Positions 1 to 9,174 are shown, counted from the stretch's first letter. The stretch: DNA of 49,986 nt from Acidobacteriaceae bacterium (GCA_019233755.1 JAFAMD010000007.1:1-49986), one strand, 5' to 3'. Numbers and translations are program-made. The notes: generated by a model not told the origin, from the letters alone.

Positions 1-282
1 TTGCAAGACAAACTGGCCGTTCCGACGTTGGTACACAAGTTGGTCGCTTGGAAGCCGACGCACGGGCAATCCGCAAAGTACGAAGGGCCTTGAGCAGAAG
101 CAGAGCGCCTGGTTCGATTGCTCCCGCTTGATACGAACCAGCTCGATTCCCTTTGACTTCTCAATCGTGCGCCTGGACACGATCAGCTCGCGAAAGCTCT
201 GCCGAAGTATTGTTCCGGCCCGCTCCATCGAGCCGCACTTGACGACACCCGGGGAACTCCCGAGCATTCGATTCTTGTTCAT
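1..282 (-). CDS. RepA-like plasmid replication initiator, N-terminal part (cut by window edge)
   Basis: A minus-strand frame is open from an ATG at 282 to the left edge, 94 codons without a stop, so only the N-terminal part is present. Visible signatures are ALCFCSRPFVLCGLPVRR (residues 59-76) and RRNGQFVLQ at the edge. From memory this resembles plasmid-encoded RepA initiators (PF04796-like), which bind origin DNA and start replication of plasmids or integrated plasmid-like elements. The Shine-Dalgarno (GGTCGAGG directly before the ATG) is poor and the frame extends a little upstream, so an alternative start is possible. The gene reads away from the truncated tRNA-Gly about 210 bases to its right, which suits the end of an integrated element. 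The rest of the protein is outside the window, so the family call is moderate. Confidence 0.55.
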   Translation of the reverse strand, partial: MNKNRMLGSSPGVVKCGSMERAGTILRQSFRELIVSRRTIEKSKGIELVRIKREQSNQALCFCSRPFVLCGLPVRRLPSDQLVYQRRNGQFVLQ

Positions 283-492
283 CCTCGACCTCAGTGTTTG
301 CGCCAACTTTGTCTGCGCAGAGTGAAGCGAGGAATCTAGACCCTACCGGCTGAAATTCGGATGGGCGCCGCGGTTAATCCGTTTAATCCATTAAGCGCGA
401 CTTGGAGGTAACTTGTTGAAACTAAATGGCTGTTTTTGCCAAAACGCACCGCAGTTGACGCATAAGTTCTTGGTTGTCAACAGACAGCTATA
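283..492. other. Non-coding stretch between repA-like gene and tRNA fragment
   Basis: No convincing gene is visible. The stretch is less GC-rich than its surroundings and holds two closely spaced TTAATCC units near 374-390. It also holds GGTTGTCAAC at 472-481, a 10-base word that recurs at 594-603 on the other side of the tRNA fragment. Short direct repeats near a replication initiator and an attachment site could be initiator or integrase binding sites, but this is inference only. Confidence 0.3.
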
Positions 493-537
493 TTGCCAAG
501 GTTGATGTCGCGGGTTCGAATCCCGTCTCCCGCTCCA
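493..537 (+). tRNA. 3' half of tRNA-Gly(GCC), truncated; probable attachment site
   Basis: The segment reads as the anticodon loop TTGCCAA (493-499), the 3' anticodon stem GGTTG (500-504), a variable region and a complete T arm (510-526, loop TTCGAAT). The 3' acceptor strand CTCCCGC (527-533), discriminator T and encoded CCA (535-537) follow. The bases before 493 cannot pair with GGTTG, and no GCGGGAG acceptor 5' strand lies upstream, so the 5' half is absent. A break inside the anticodon loop is typical of tyrosine-integrase crossover in tRNA genes. The native chromosome would therefore be to the right and the element to the left. It cannot work as a tRNA by itself. Confidence 0.8.
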
Positions 538-632
538 GACGACCTGTTTTCCACAGTTCTCCCAAATCTCCTCCTACTCCAAAACCAATAATCGGTTGTC
601 AACCAAATCGGTCGCGGTGCGTTTAAAACAAT

Positions 633-2561
633 GTGACGCGACGGAGCCAGCCAACCATACTGATCGTGATCGCACTGGCTCTGCTGGTTGAGCCGATCTT
701 CGCAGCCGGCCTCCTCAACCCCAAGAAGATCAAAGCGAAATCGAATCCGCCTCAATACGTCCGCTTCAGCCAAGTGTTGCCGCAAGACGAGCAGCTCTTT
801 CACGCGCTGGAGCGTTTGACGTTCGGTCCGAAGCCTGGCGACCTTGATTCCTTGCAGCACCTGGGACTTCGCAACTGGCTGGAGCTGCAGCTACATCCCG
901 AGCGTGTTCCCGAGAATCCGGAGCTGCAGCAGCGCCTGGCGCCGCTCGAATCATTGCGGATGAGCATTCGCGAGACATACGTTCACTACCCTCCGCCCCA
1001 GTGGATCCGGGCGGTGGCGCGCGGGCAAGGCAACCTGCCGGAAGATCCCGAGGTGCGCGCGGTAGTACTTCATTTGGCTGAGCGATATGTCCGAAAGTCT
1101 GCGGCCACGCCGAATGACCCGAATGACGATTCGGACCTGGATCTCAAAGCAAAACTGGATGACATTCTGACTCCGCAGCAGATTGCCGTGCTCAAAGCCG
1201 GCGCCTCGGAAGAAAGGCGGCGGATTTTAGCCGCCATTCCGCCCCAGAAGCAGCGTGATTTCGTTTGGGCGCTGCGTCCGGCCGAGAGGCGGCAGCTCTT
1301 CCTTGCCGCGCCGGTTCCCTTGCGCCGGGAGCTGATGCTCTCCATCAATCCGCAGAATGTCGTGGCGAACGATCTCAGCGAGGGAAAGCTGCTGCGGGCC
1401 ATCTACAGCAATCATCAATTGGAAGAACTGCTGGTCGACTTCTGGTTCAATCACTTCAACGTTTTCCAGGGCAAGGGAGCCGACCGCTACCTGATTCCCA
1501 CCTACGAGCGGGAAGCGATTCGTCCTCACGTTTTCGATACGTTTTACAATCTGCTGCTGGCGACCGCTGAGAGCCCGGCCATGCTGTTTTATCTCGACAA
1601 CTGGCAATCGGTTGCTCCGCCTCCAGCCGGCGCGGCAGCCCCCGGCAAACGCGGCGGCAAACACGGCCTGAATGAGAACTACGGACGCGAGTTGCTCGAG
1701 TTGCACACGCTCGGCGTGAACAGCGGCTATACCCAGCAAGATGTCATAGAAGTGGCCCGTTGCTTCACCGGTTGGACGATTGCGAATCAGCAGAAAGGCG
1801 GGGGCTTCGAATATAAAGACAAGGTTCACGACAAGGGCCAGAAGACGGTTCTCGGCCATATCATCCCTGCCGGCGGCGGGATGAGCGATGGGCTTGAAGT
1901 GCTACAGATTCTGGCGCATCACCCGGCCACGGCGCACCACCTCTCGCTCCAACTGGCGCGGCGCTTTGTGGCGGACGACCCGCCGCCATCGCTCGTGAAC
2001 CGCATGACGCAAACTTTCCTCAAAAGCGGCGGAGACCTGCGGCAGGTGACGCAGACGATGGTTCGTTCGCCCGAATTCTGGTCGCAAGGCGCCTATGAGG
2101 CCAAAATCAAGACGCCATTCGAACTGGTGGTAAGCGCGGTGCGAGCGACCAACGCCGATGTGACCTCAGCGTTTCTGCTGGCAAGAGAGCTGCAGAAGCT
2201 TGGCGAACCGCTGTACGGCAAGGTGGAACCGACCGGTTATTCGAGTGCGAATGCCGATTGGGTCAGCTCCGCCGGCTTGCTTGATCGCATGAACTTCGCG
2301 CTTGCTCTGGTTCACAACTGCGTGCCGGGTGTAACCGTGAATACGGCGCAATGGCAGAGCACCGCAGAGGAAGACCCTCTCAAACTAGCGCGATTGGTTC
2401 TGCAGCAAAACCCGAGCGGGCCGACACAGGCGGCCATTCGAAAGACGTTTGCCGCCCAGCCGCAGGTGGATCTGGCACGAAATGCAAAAGACACCCAACC
2501 GGGGCTGCCGGCGCTGATTGCCGGCCTGGCGCTCGGCTCACCGGAGTTCCAAAGACACTAG
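633..2561 (+). CDS. DUF1800 family protein
   Basis: A 642-residue protein starting at a GTG; no good ribosome site is seen. A hydrophobic stretch at residues 9-26 looks like a signal peptide. DUF1800 hallmarks are clear: an N-terminal ALERLTFGPKPGDL block near residue 58, DFWFNHFNVF at 269-278, the conserved NENYGRELLELHTLG block from 347 to about 361, and TGW at 379-381. A charged linker (about 155-235) is inserted between the first and second conserved blocks. The biochemical role of the family is unknown. It is almost always followed by a DUF1501 gene, as here 18 bases downstream, so the two are probably one operon and act together outside the cytoplasm. Confidence 0.9.
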   Translation: MTRRSQPTILIVIALALLVEPIFAAGLLNPKKIKAKSNPPQYVRFSQVLPQDEQLFHALERLTFGPKPGDLDSLQHLGLRNWLELQLHPERVPENPELQQRLAPLESLRMSIRETYVHYPPPQWIRAVARGQGNLPEDPEVRAVVLHLAERYVRKSAATPNDPNDDSDLDLKAKLDDILTPQQIAVLKAGASEERRRILAAIPPQKQRDFVWALRPAERRQLFLAAPVPLRRELMLSINPQNVVANDLSEGKLLRAIYSNHQLEELLVDFWFNHFNVFQGKGADRYLIPTYEREAIRPHVFDTFYNLLLATAESPAMLFYLDNWQSVAPPPAGAAAPGKRGGKHGLNENYGRELLELHTLGVNSGYTQQDVIEVARCFTGWTIANQQKGGGFEYKDKVHDKGQKTVLGHIIPAGGGMSDGLEVLQILAHHPATAHHLSLQLARRFVADDPPPSLVNRMTQTFLKSGGDLRQVTQTMVRSPEFWSQGAYEAKIKTPFELVVSAVRATNADVTSAFLLARELQKLGEPLYGKVEPTGYSSANADWVSSAGLLDRMNFALALVHNCVPGVTVNTAQWQSTAEEDPLKLARLVLQQNPSGPTQAAIRKTFAAQPQVDLARNAKDTQPGLPALIAGLALGSPEFQRH

Positions 2562-2579
2562 CGGTACAGGAGCAACCTC

Positions 2580-3815
2580 ATGCTTTCGCGCAGATTGTTT
2601 CTCAAGAACTCGTCGCTGGCGATGGTCGGCATCGGGTCCGCGCCGGCCTGGCTCTCTCGCGCTGTCTATGCCAAAGACGGGCCGGGCGAACGTAAAAGGA
2701 TCCTCATCACGATCTTCCAGCGTGGCGCGGTCGACGGATTGAACGTTGTCATTCCACATGGCGAGCCGAATTATTACTCGCTCCGGCCCGGCATCGCGAT
2801 TCCCCGCCCCGACGGAACGGATGCTGCCGCGATTGACCTCGACGGCCACTTCGGGCTGCACCCCGCGCTTCATTCGTTGAAGCCGTTGTGGGACAACGGG
2901 CAGCTCGCGATCGTGGAAGCGGTCGGCTCGCCGGACCCGACGCGTTCGCACTTCGACGCGCAAGATTACATGGAATCGGGAACACCCGGGTTGAAGGCCA
3001 CCTATGATGGGTGGCTCAACCGCGCGCTGGTCGAGGAGCGGTTCCCTTCCCCGCTGCGTGCCGTGAGTTTGAGCCCTGATCTGCCTCGCACCCTGCGCGG
3101 CACGAACAAAGCGCTCGCGGTGGGCAACCTCAACGACTTTCAGGTGAAGGATGCAAGCGCCGCCGGAACGTTTGAGACGATGTACGGGACTTCAACCGAT
3201 ACCGTGCTGAACGGTACCGCACGCGAGACGTTCGAGGCGGTCAAAACTGTTCAATCTCTGTGCAACGCACCCTACACGCCGGCCAATGGCGCCAAATATC
3301 CCGGCGGACGGCTGGGGCAGAGTCTGCTGCAGATTGCTCGCATGATCAAGGCGAATGTGGGCCTGGAAGTGGCGTTTGCGGACGTCGGCGGCTGGGACAC
3401 TCACGTCAATGAAGTGGGCGGGCAGCCGCACACGGGCCAGCTTGCAAACCTGCTGCGGGATTTTGGCGATGCGCTGGCGGCGTTCTCGCAGGATATGGGC
3501 GACCGGATGGCGGATATCACGGTGGCTACCATGTCGGAGTTCGGCCGTACCGTAAAAGAAAACGGAAACCGCGGCACCGACCACGGCCATGCCAACGTGA
3601 TGTTCGTATTGGGAGGCAGCGTGCGCGGCGGCCGCGTTCATGGACAATGGCCCGGTCTGGCGCCGGAGCAACTCTACGAGGGCCGCGACCTCAACGTCAC
3701 CACTGATTTCCGCAGCGTTCTAGCGGAGCTGGTGATGAAACGGATGGGAAATCGCGAGATCGCGACCGTTTTCCCCGGCTTCGATGGTTCGCGAGCTATC
3801 GGGGTTCTGGCGTAA
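2580..3815 (+). CDS. DUF1501 family protein with Tat signal
   Basis: A 411-residue protein whose N-terminus carries the twin-arginine motif SRRLFLK (residues 3-9) followed by a hydrophobic stretch ending near AVYA (about residue 31). It is therefore predicted to be exported folded. The DUF1501 signatures include HFDAQDYMESGTPG in the first third, DVGGWDTH in the middle, and TMSEFGRTVKENG followed by TDHGHANVMFVLGG. The fold is related to sulfatase/alkaline phosphatase-like enzymes, and the conserved Asp/His residues suggest metal binding, but no activity is established. It follows the DUF1800 gene closely (18 bases) and is presumably co-transcribed with it. Confidence 0.9.
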   Translation: MLSRRLFLKNSSLAMVGIGSAPAWLSRAVYAKDGPGERKRILITIFQRGAVDGLNVVIPHGEPNYYSLRPGIAIPRPDGTDAAAIDLDGHFGLHPALHSLKPLWDNGQLAIVEAVGSPDPTRSHFDAQDYMESGTPGLKATYDGWLNRALVEERFPSPLRAVSLSPDLPRTLRGTNKALAVGNLNDFQVKDASAAGTFETMYGTSTDTVLNGTARETFEAVKTVQSLCNAPYTPANGAKYPGGRLGQSLLQIARMIKANVGLEVAFADVGGWDTHVNEVGGQPHTGQLANLLRDFGDALAAFSQDMGDRMADITVATMSEFGRTVKENGNRGTDHGHANVMFVLGGSVRGGRVHGQWPGLAPEQLYEGRDLNVTTDFRSVLAELVMKRMGNREIATVFPGFDGSRAIGVLA

Positions 3816-3825
3816 GTCCTGCGGC

Positions 3826-4803
3826 TCAGCAGTGAGGATGCTTTTGGGCAAACTGCCAGGCATCGCTGACGATATGTTCGAGTTCGGCGCGCTTGGGACG
3901 CCAGCCTAACGCCCGCTGCAGCTTGTTCGAATCCGCGACCAGGCTGGGCGGGTCTCCTTCGCGCCTCGGCCCGATGGTTTGCGGAACTTTTTTTCCGGTG
4001 ACGGCCTCCGCCGCCGCGATCACTTCTTTCACGGAGTGGCCGTGGCCGGTACCTACATTGAAAACGTCCGATTTGCCGCCCTTGAGAAGATGTTCCACGG
4101 CATAGACGTGCGCTTCCGCCAAGTCGCTGACGTGAATATAGTCACGGATACAAGTGCCGTCGGGCGTTGGGTAATCAGTGCCGAAGACGGTCACCGGTTT
4201 GCCCGTTTGGACAGCACGCAGAATGAGGGGAAGCAAGTGCGTCTCAGGCTCATGCAGTTCGCCCAGTCCGGCGGCCGGTTCCGCGCCGCACGCGTTGAAG
4301 TAGCGCAGGCTGATATTACGAAATTCCCGGTAACGATCGAGCCATTCCAAGATTTTTTCGGTCATCACTTTCGATTCGCCGTAAGGATTGATGGGTGCGA
4401 TGGTCTGATCTTCCGTGATCGGCACCTTGTCTGGAATACCATACGCGGCAGCGGTCGAAGAAAACACCAGACGCTTTACACCCGCGCTCAGCATTGCCTC
4501 GAACAGCGACAGCGAGCCGCTGACATTATTCGAGAAGTACAACTCCGGCACTTGGGTGGATTCGCCCACCGCAATATATGCCGCAAAGTGAATGACGGCT
4601 TCGACCTGTTCTTCCTTCAGAAGCGTTGTCAGCCGGTCCGTTTCATGAAGATCGATAACCCTGAGGATCTTCTCGGGCACGGCTTCGCGATGCCCACGGG
4701 AAAGGTTGTCGGCCACGATGACGGAATGGCCATGCTGTTCGAGAAAGTAGCGAGTAATAGAGCCGATGTAGCCGGCTCCTCCGGTAACGAGAATCTTAGC
4801 CAC
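3826..4803 (-). CDS. galE: UDP-glucose 4-epimerase
   Basis: A 325-residue extended short-chain dehydrogenase that interconverts UDP-glucose and UDP-galactose in the cytoplasm, supplying sugars for envelope polysaccharides. The NAD-binding motif GGAGYIGS is at residues 8-15, the catalytic Ser region SSTAAAYG at 115-122 and the YxxxK pair at Y141/K145. Family features such as FNVGTGHGHSV and RREGDPPSLVADSNK lie toward the C-terminus. Length is normal for the family. It converges with the DUF1501 gene (only 10 bases between stops) and diverges from the ABC transporter operon. An inverted repeat in the divergent spacer may be regulatory. Confidence 0.93.
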   Translation of the reverse strand: MAKILVTGGAGYIGSITRYFLEQHGHSVIVADNLSRGHREAVPEKILRVIDLHETDRLTTLLKEEQVEAVIHFAAYIAVGESTQVPELYFSNNVSGSLSLFEAMLSAGVKRLVFSSTAAAYGIPDKVPITEDQTIAPINPYGESKVMTEKILEWLDRYREFRNISLRYFNACGAEPAAGLGELHEPETHLLPLILRAVQTGKPVTVFGTDYPTPDGTCIRDYIHVSDLAEAHVYAVEHLLKGGKSDVFNVGTGHGHSVKEVIAAAEAVTGKKVPQTIGPRREGDPPSLVADSNKLQRALGWRPKRAELEHIVSDAWQFAQKHPHC

Positions 4804-4818
4804 GCATTCCGAGTGTAA

Positions 4819-4840
4819 CGGACGAAAAAATGCCCGTCCG
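4819..4840. promoter_or_regulatory. Inverted repeat in divergent galE / ABC operon spacer
   Basis: CGGACG (4819-4824) and CGTCCG (4835-4840) form 6-base arms around a 10-base A-rich centre, in the 66-base spacer between two divergent genes. It could be an operator or a hairpin in one leader. Nothing else identifies a regulator. Confidence 0.3.
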
Positions 4841-4869
4841 CTGCTTGGCGTAGGAGATCCTGAAATTGT

Positions 4870-5550
4870 ATGGCGCTTCTCGAAGTGCGCAATGTTTCAA
4901 AGGTGTATCGGACCCAAAGTGCGCCGGTAGCGGCCTTGCGCAATGTTTCGCTCACAGTGGACTGTGGCGAATTCGTGGCGCTCGTAGGTAAGAGCGGCGG
5001 CGGCAAGTCGACTCTGTTGAATCTGTGTGGCGCGATGGACTTCCCGACCGCGGGCGAAGTACTCATCGACGGTCAGGCCACGTCGAATCTCAGCGACGCG
5101 GCACTTACGCGGCTGCGCCGAGAAAGAGTGGGCTTCATCTTCCAATCGTTCCAACTGCTGCATACCCTCACCGCGGTGGAGAACGTGGAGCTGCCCCTGC
5201 TGCTCGCGCGAACACCCAACGCGCGAACAATCGCGAGAGAGCGTCTCTACCGCGTAGAGATGGAGGAGTACGCAGACCGTTTTCCGCATCAGCTTTCAGG
5301 CGGCCAGCAGCAACGCGTGGCCATCGCCCGCGCGCTGGTGCATGATCCGAAGCTGCTGCTGGCCGACGAGCCGACAGGCAACCTGGATACGGCAACCGGC
5401 GAAACGGTCCTGGCGCTGCTCACCCGGGCGGCACATGACTTCGAGGTTGCCCTGATTATGGCCACACACAGCAACGAGAACGTTGCGTTGGCCGATCGTG
5501 TCCTCCAACTGCGTGACGGCCGGCTGGAACACACCGCCGTACTCCGATGA
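4870..5550 (+). CDS. ABC transporter ATP-binding protein (LolD/MacB type)
   Basis: A 226-residue ATPase preceded by TAGGAG. Walker A is GKSGGGKST at residues 40-48, the Q-loop FQSFQLL at 91-97, the signature LSGGQQQ at 142-148 and Walker B LLLADEP at 162-168, followed by the D-loop and His-loop (MATHSNE). It matches the LolD/MacB/YbbA class that drives FtsX-like permeases by mechanotransmission rather than classic transport. It overlaps the permease gene by four bases (ATGA), so the two are translationally coupled. The substrate is not shown; the lipocalin-like third gene suggests a lipid or hydrophobic cargo. Confidence 0.93.
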   Translation: MALLEVRNVSKVYRTQSAPVAALRNVSLTVDCGEFVALVGKSGGGKSTLLNLCGAMDFPTAGEVLIDGQATSNLSDAALTRLRRERVGFIFQSFQLLHTLTAVENVELPLLLARTPNARTIARERLYRVEMEEYADRFPHQLSGGQQQRVAIARALVHDPKLLLADEPTGNLDTATGETVLALLTRAAHDFEVALIMATHSNENVALADRVLQLRDGRLEHTAVLR

Positions 5551-8081
5551 ACTCCGGCTGGTTACTCTTTGAGCGGCTCATCCTGCGGCCGCTTCTGCGG
5601 GAACCCGTCCGAACGGCGCTGACTGTTTTCGCTGTCGCTCTCGGCGTTGGAGTTGTGATCGCAATCGACCTGGCCGGGCAAGCCGCGGCCGGGAGTTTTC
5701 ATTCCTCGCTCGAATCGCTCACTGGCAAGGATGACCTCCTGATTTCAAATACCGGCGGCATCGACCAGAATCTGCTTGGGCGCCTGGTGCAGTTGCCGTA
5801 TGCATTCCGGTTCTCTCCGCGCATTGAGAAGTTCGCTTTCCTCAACGGCAAAGGCGAAGCGTTGCCGTTCATTGGTCTGGACCTCATTAGCAGCGATGCG
5901 CAGGACGAAATTCGCCCGGGCGCTCTATCGCACGCCGCTGACCTGCTGACTACCGGAGATCCCGTCTGGGTTGGCAGCAGACTTGGCTTGCACAAAGGCG
6001 ACCACGTCCGGTTATTGATCAACGATGCATTGCACGACTTTACCGTCGCCGGCGTTCTGAAGCCGCAGAACGGCGAGATCGGTGAAGAGAACGTGATCGT
6101 GGCCGACATAGGGTTGGCGCAGAAGGCCACCGGCAAAACCGGCAAGCTGGATAGTATCGGCGTCCGCGTGCCGCCGGGTCAAACGCTCGGGTTCTGGACC
6201 GACTACCTTCGCAAGCAGCTTCCGTCCTCACTGAGCGTTGAGCCGCAGGGCGCGCGCACGGAAGAAAACCGCAAGATGCTGGCGGCATTTCGCTGGAATC
6301 TTCGCATTCTGAGCTACATTGCGCTTGTTGTGGGCGCATTTCTGATCTACAACACGATTTCGATTTCAGTGGTTCGCCGGCGAAACGAAATCGGCATCGT
6401 CCGTGCCCTTGGCGCCGACCGGCGCTTGATCACTTTTGCATTTCTGGCGGAGGCGTTATTTTTCGGTGTCGTGGGAAGTGCCATCGGTCTGGTCATCGGA
6501 AGGGCGATGGCGGTGGGTGCTGTCGGCCTCATCGGCAATACCGTGCAGGCGCTGTATGTGAGCAGTCAGCCTGCGCCGATCGAGTTCACCGCACTCGGCG
6601 TGTTGACCGCGGTCGGCTTAGGCCTCGCGGTTTCACTCCTCGCTGCGCTGGCGCCTGCGTTTGAGGCCTCGCGCGTGGCTCCGGTAGAAGCCATGGCGCG
6701 CGGGCGCGAGGAATACGTTGCGGCCGTCCGATCGCGCGTGATGGTCGCCTGGGCAATCATTCTGTTGGCCGTGGGCGCCGGCCTCACGAATTTACCCCCG
6801 GTCCATCGCCAGCCGATTTTCGCCTACATCGCCGTTTTGTTTCTTATCGCCGGTACGTCTGCCATTATTCCCAGCGTGGTCGCCCTGTTTGCCGGGACAG
6901 CGAGCAGTCTTCTCGAGAGACTCATCGGAGTTGAGGCGTTGCTCGCGATGCGCTCGCTGCGCGGCTCCATCGGGCGTACTTCGATCCTCACGGCTGCCTT
7001 GGCGATTGCGGTCGCAATGACTGCAAGCGTCGGGATTATGGTTGGCAGTTTCCGCGAAACCGTCTCGCTTTGGATGAATGACCAGCTTCGCGCGGACCTT
7101 TACCTTCGGCCGGCCGGACTATCCGCTATCGACCAGCACCCGACCATGAGCCTCGAGATCGCGGAGCAGATTGCGAAGCTGCCCGGCGTTTCAGCGGTCG
7201 ATCGTTTTCGCGCTTACCCGATCACCTATCAGGGTCTGCCGGCCACGCTTGCCGGCACCGATACCACTTTCGAAACTTCCGCAAGCACGAAATTCCTGCC
7301 CGGCGAAAATCGCGATCAAATCTTGCGCCGGCTTTCCGCTGGAGACTACGCCGTGGTGAGTGAGCCATTCGCCAACAAACACAACGTTCACACCGGAAGC
7401 GTGCTGACGCTGCCGCTGGCAAGGGCTGAGCGCCGCTTTACCGTGCTGGGGGTGTACTACGACTACGCGGCAGAGAGCGGATACATCGTGGTCGACTGGA
7501 ACACCCTTATGAGGTACCTGCCTGATCCCGAGGTCTCAAACTTAGCGGTCTATGTGAAGCCTTCTGAAGACATAACTGCTGTGCGACGGCAGATCGACGG
7601 CATCATCGGCGGCCGCGCCGTGTTGGTATTCTCGAACGCAACTCTCCGAGCAGGCGCGATCGCTACCTTTGACCGGACGTTCCGGATCACTTATGCACTA
7701 GAGGCTGTGGCCGTCATCGTGGCAGTGATGGGTATTGCGGGGGCGCTGCTCGCGATGGTGATCGACCGCCGCCGCGAATTTGCGCTGCTGCGTTTTCTTG
7801 GAGCGGCGAAACCGCAGATCCGGCGCATTATTCTTTGCGAGGCCGGCTTGCTGGGATTATTGGCGAACGGCATCGGCCTGCTGTTAGGCACAGCGTTGTC
7901 GCTTATTCTCATCTTCGTCATCAACAAGCAATCCTTCGGCTGGACGATTCAGTTTCACTGGCCGGTCCCGCTGCTACTGGCTGCGCTGACCGGAATCTAT
8001 CTCGCCACTGTGCTCGCCGGACTTTATCCCGGGCAAACTGCCGTTCGCATGAACCCGATCGAGGTGATTCATGAAGAATAA
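5547..8081 (+). CDS. FtsX-like ABC transporter permease (two FtsX domains)
   Basis: An 844-residue inner-membrane protein. A first membrane helix lies near residues 23-45, followed by a large periplasmic region and an FtsX domain of three helices (about 250-390) that includes the cytoplasmic VVRRRNEIGIVRALG coupling segment. A second half has its own helices, another periplasmic domain and a second FtsX domain near the C-terminus (about 700-840, with MVIDRRREFALLRFLGAAK). This double FtsX layout is typical of the YbbP/AttFG-like families. It overlaps the ATPase gene by four bases and the downstream lipocalin-like gene by 11 bases, so this is a tight three-gene operon, probably acting on hydrophobic substrates at the envelope. 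Confidence 0.9.
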   Translation: MNSGWLLFERLILRPLLREPVRTALTVFAVALGVGVVIAIDLAGQAAAGSFHSSLESLTGKDDLLISNTGGIDQNLLGRLVQLPYAFRFSPRIEKFAFLNGKGEALPFIGLDLISSDAQDEIRPGALSHAADLLTTGDPVWVGSRLGLHKGDHVRLLINDALHDFTVAGVLKPQNGEIGEENVIVADIGLAQKATGKTGKLDSIGVRVPPGQTLGFWTDYLRKQLPSSLSVEPQGARTEENRKMLAAFRWNLRILSYIALVVGAFLIYNTISISVVRRRNEIGIVRALGADRRLITFAFLAEALFFGVVGSAIGLVIGRAMAVGAVGLIGNTVQALYVSSQPAPIEFTALGVLTAVGLGLAVSLLAALAPAFEASRVAPVEAMARGREEYVAAVRSRVMVAWAIILLAVGAGLTNLPPVHRQPIFAYIAVLFLIAGTSAIIPSVVALFAGTASSLLERLIGVEALLAMRSLRGSIGRTSILTAALAIAVAMTASVGIMVGSFRETVSLWMNDQLRADLYLRPAGLSAIDQHPTMSLEIAEQIAKLPGVSAVDRFRAYPITYQGLPATLAGTDTTFETSASTKFLPGENRDQILRRLSAGDYAVVSEPFANKHNVHTGSVLTLPLARAERRFTVLGVYYDYAAESGYIVVDWNTLMRYLPDPEVSNLAVYVKPSEDITAVRRQIDGIIGGRAVLVFSNATLRAGAIATFDRTFRITYALEAVAVIVAVMGIAGALLAMVIDRRREFALLRFLGAAKPQIRRIILCEAGLLGLLANGIGLLLGTALSLILIFVINKQSFGWTIQFHWPVPLLLAALTGIYLATVLAGLYPGQTAVRMNPIEVIHEE

Positions 8082-9174
8082 GCTCGGCGCGGTGCTTTTG
8101 CTTCTGGCGTGCGCTGCTTCGGCGCAGCAATGGCAGCAGGCGTTGCCGGGTTACCAGTTTCAATTCCCGCGTGATTACTTCAACCATCCTGATTACCGGA
8201 CCGAATGGTGGTATTACACGGGTAACTTGCGCGCGGCGGATGGTCACCGTTATGGCTTCGAACTTACATTCTTCCGCCAAGGTATTCCGTTGCCGCCGCA
8301 AGCGCGAAGCTCCGAGGATGCGGTCTGGTTACCCGATCAGGTATATCTCGCGCACCTTGCATTGAGCGATATCGATGGCGGAAGCTTCTACCACACGGAA
8401 CGGCTGAATCGCGCTGGTCCGGGTCTTTCGGGCGCGAGCTTGGAACAGCAACGTTATTGGAACGGGAACTGGGAGGTACGCTGGAATTCTCTATCGGCTG
8501 GGACCCAGCACCTTGAAGCTGTGTGCGACCGGTTTACGCTTAAGATCGACCTGACGCCGCAAAAGCAGGCCGTCATCAACGGGCGCAACGGCGTGAGCCA
8601 GAAAGGCCCACTTCCTGGCGCCGGCTCGCACTATATTTCCTTCACACGCCTGCGTGCCAGCGGCGCTTTGAAGATGAACGGCAGTCCCATTGCGGTCAAC
8701 GGCGTTGCCTGGATGGATCACGAATACTTCAGTGAACCGCTCGACCGCGATCTCGCGGGTTGGGACTGGTTCGCCATTCAACTGGACAATAACGAAGAGC
8801 TGATGTTGTATCAACTGCGCACGAAGTCCGGGGAGAAAAGCTTGTACTCGTCCGGTACGTTCGTCGATGCAGCAGGCAAATCGCACTTCTTGGATGTGTC
8901 GCAATTTTCGCTGACACCGGGTGCCGTTTGGCGAAGCGCTCGCTCGGGAGCGCGCTATCCGATTTCGTGGAAGATTTCTATCCCTTCGTTGCAGATTGAA
9001 CTTTCCGAGCAAACAGCTTTACAAGACCAGGAGTTGTATAGCGGGAACGGTATCACGCCGACTTACTGGGAAGGAGCCGTAAGTTATGCGGGCCAAGTGC
9101 AAAGGCGCGCGGTGAGAGGCGTGGGCTATCTGGAGATGACCGGGTATGGCGGTCCGCTGCGGTTTGGAGAGTAG
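8071..9174 (+). CDS. Lipocalin-like AttH/CrtC-type protein
   Basis: A 367-residue protein with a signal peptide (hydrophobic residues about 5-16, ending AASAQQ) and the AttH/CrtC motifs YRTEWWYYTGNL and FELTFFRQG near the N-terminus. WMDHEYFSEPL and GWDWFAIQLDN lie further in. The family (PF07143-like) folds as two lipocalin domains; members include carotenoid 1,2-hydratase and the AttH partner of ABC exporters. Because the gene overlaps the FtsX-like permease gene by 11 bases, the exporter-partner role is far more likely than carotenoid chemistry: probably a periplasmic carrier of a hydrophobic molecule. No other carotenoid genes are nearby. Confidence 0.85.
   Translation: MKNKLGAVLLLLACAASAQQWQQALPGYQFQFPRDYFNHPDYRTEWWYYTGNLRAADGHRYGFELTFFRQGIPLPPQARSSEDAVWLPDQVYLAHLALSDIDGGSFYHTERLNRAGPGLSGASLEQQRYWNGNWEVRWNSLSAGTQHLEAVCDRFTLKIDLTPQKQAVINGRNGVSQKGPLPGAGSHYISFTRLRASGALKMNGSPIAVNGVAWMDHEYFSEPLDRDLAGWDWFAIQLDNNEELMLYQLRTKSGEKSLYSSGTFVDAAGKSHFLDVSQFSLTPGAVWRSARSGARYPISWKISIPSLQIELSEQTALQDQELYSGNGITPTYWEGAVSYAGQVQRRAVRGVGYLEMTGYGGPLRFGE

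Noticed and set aside
128..325. Plus-strand open frame of 65 codons
   Set aside because: It is the complement of the RepA-like frame, which has recognisable motifs on the minus strand.
3979..4818. Plus-strand open frame of 279 codons
   Set aside because: It lies opposite galE, whose catalytic motifs are clear; it is a shadow frame.
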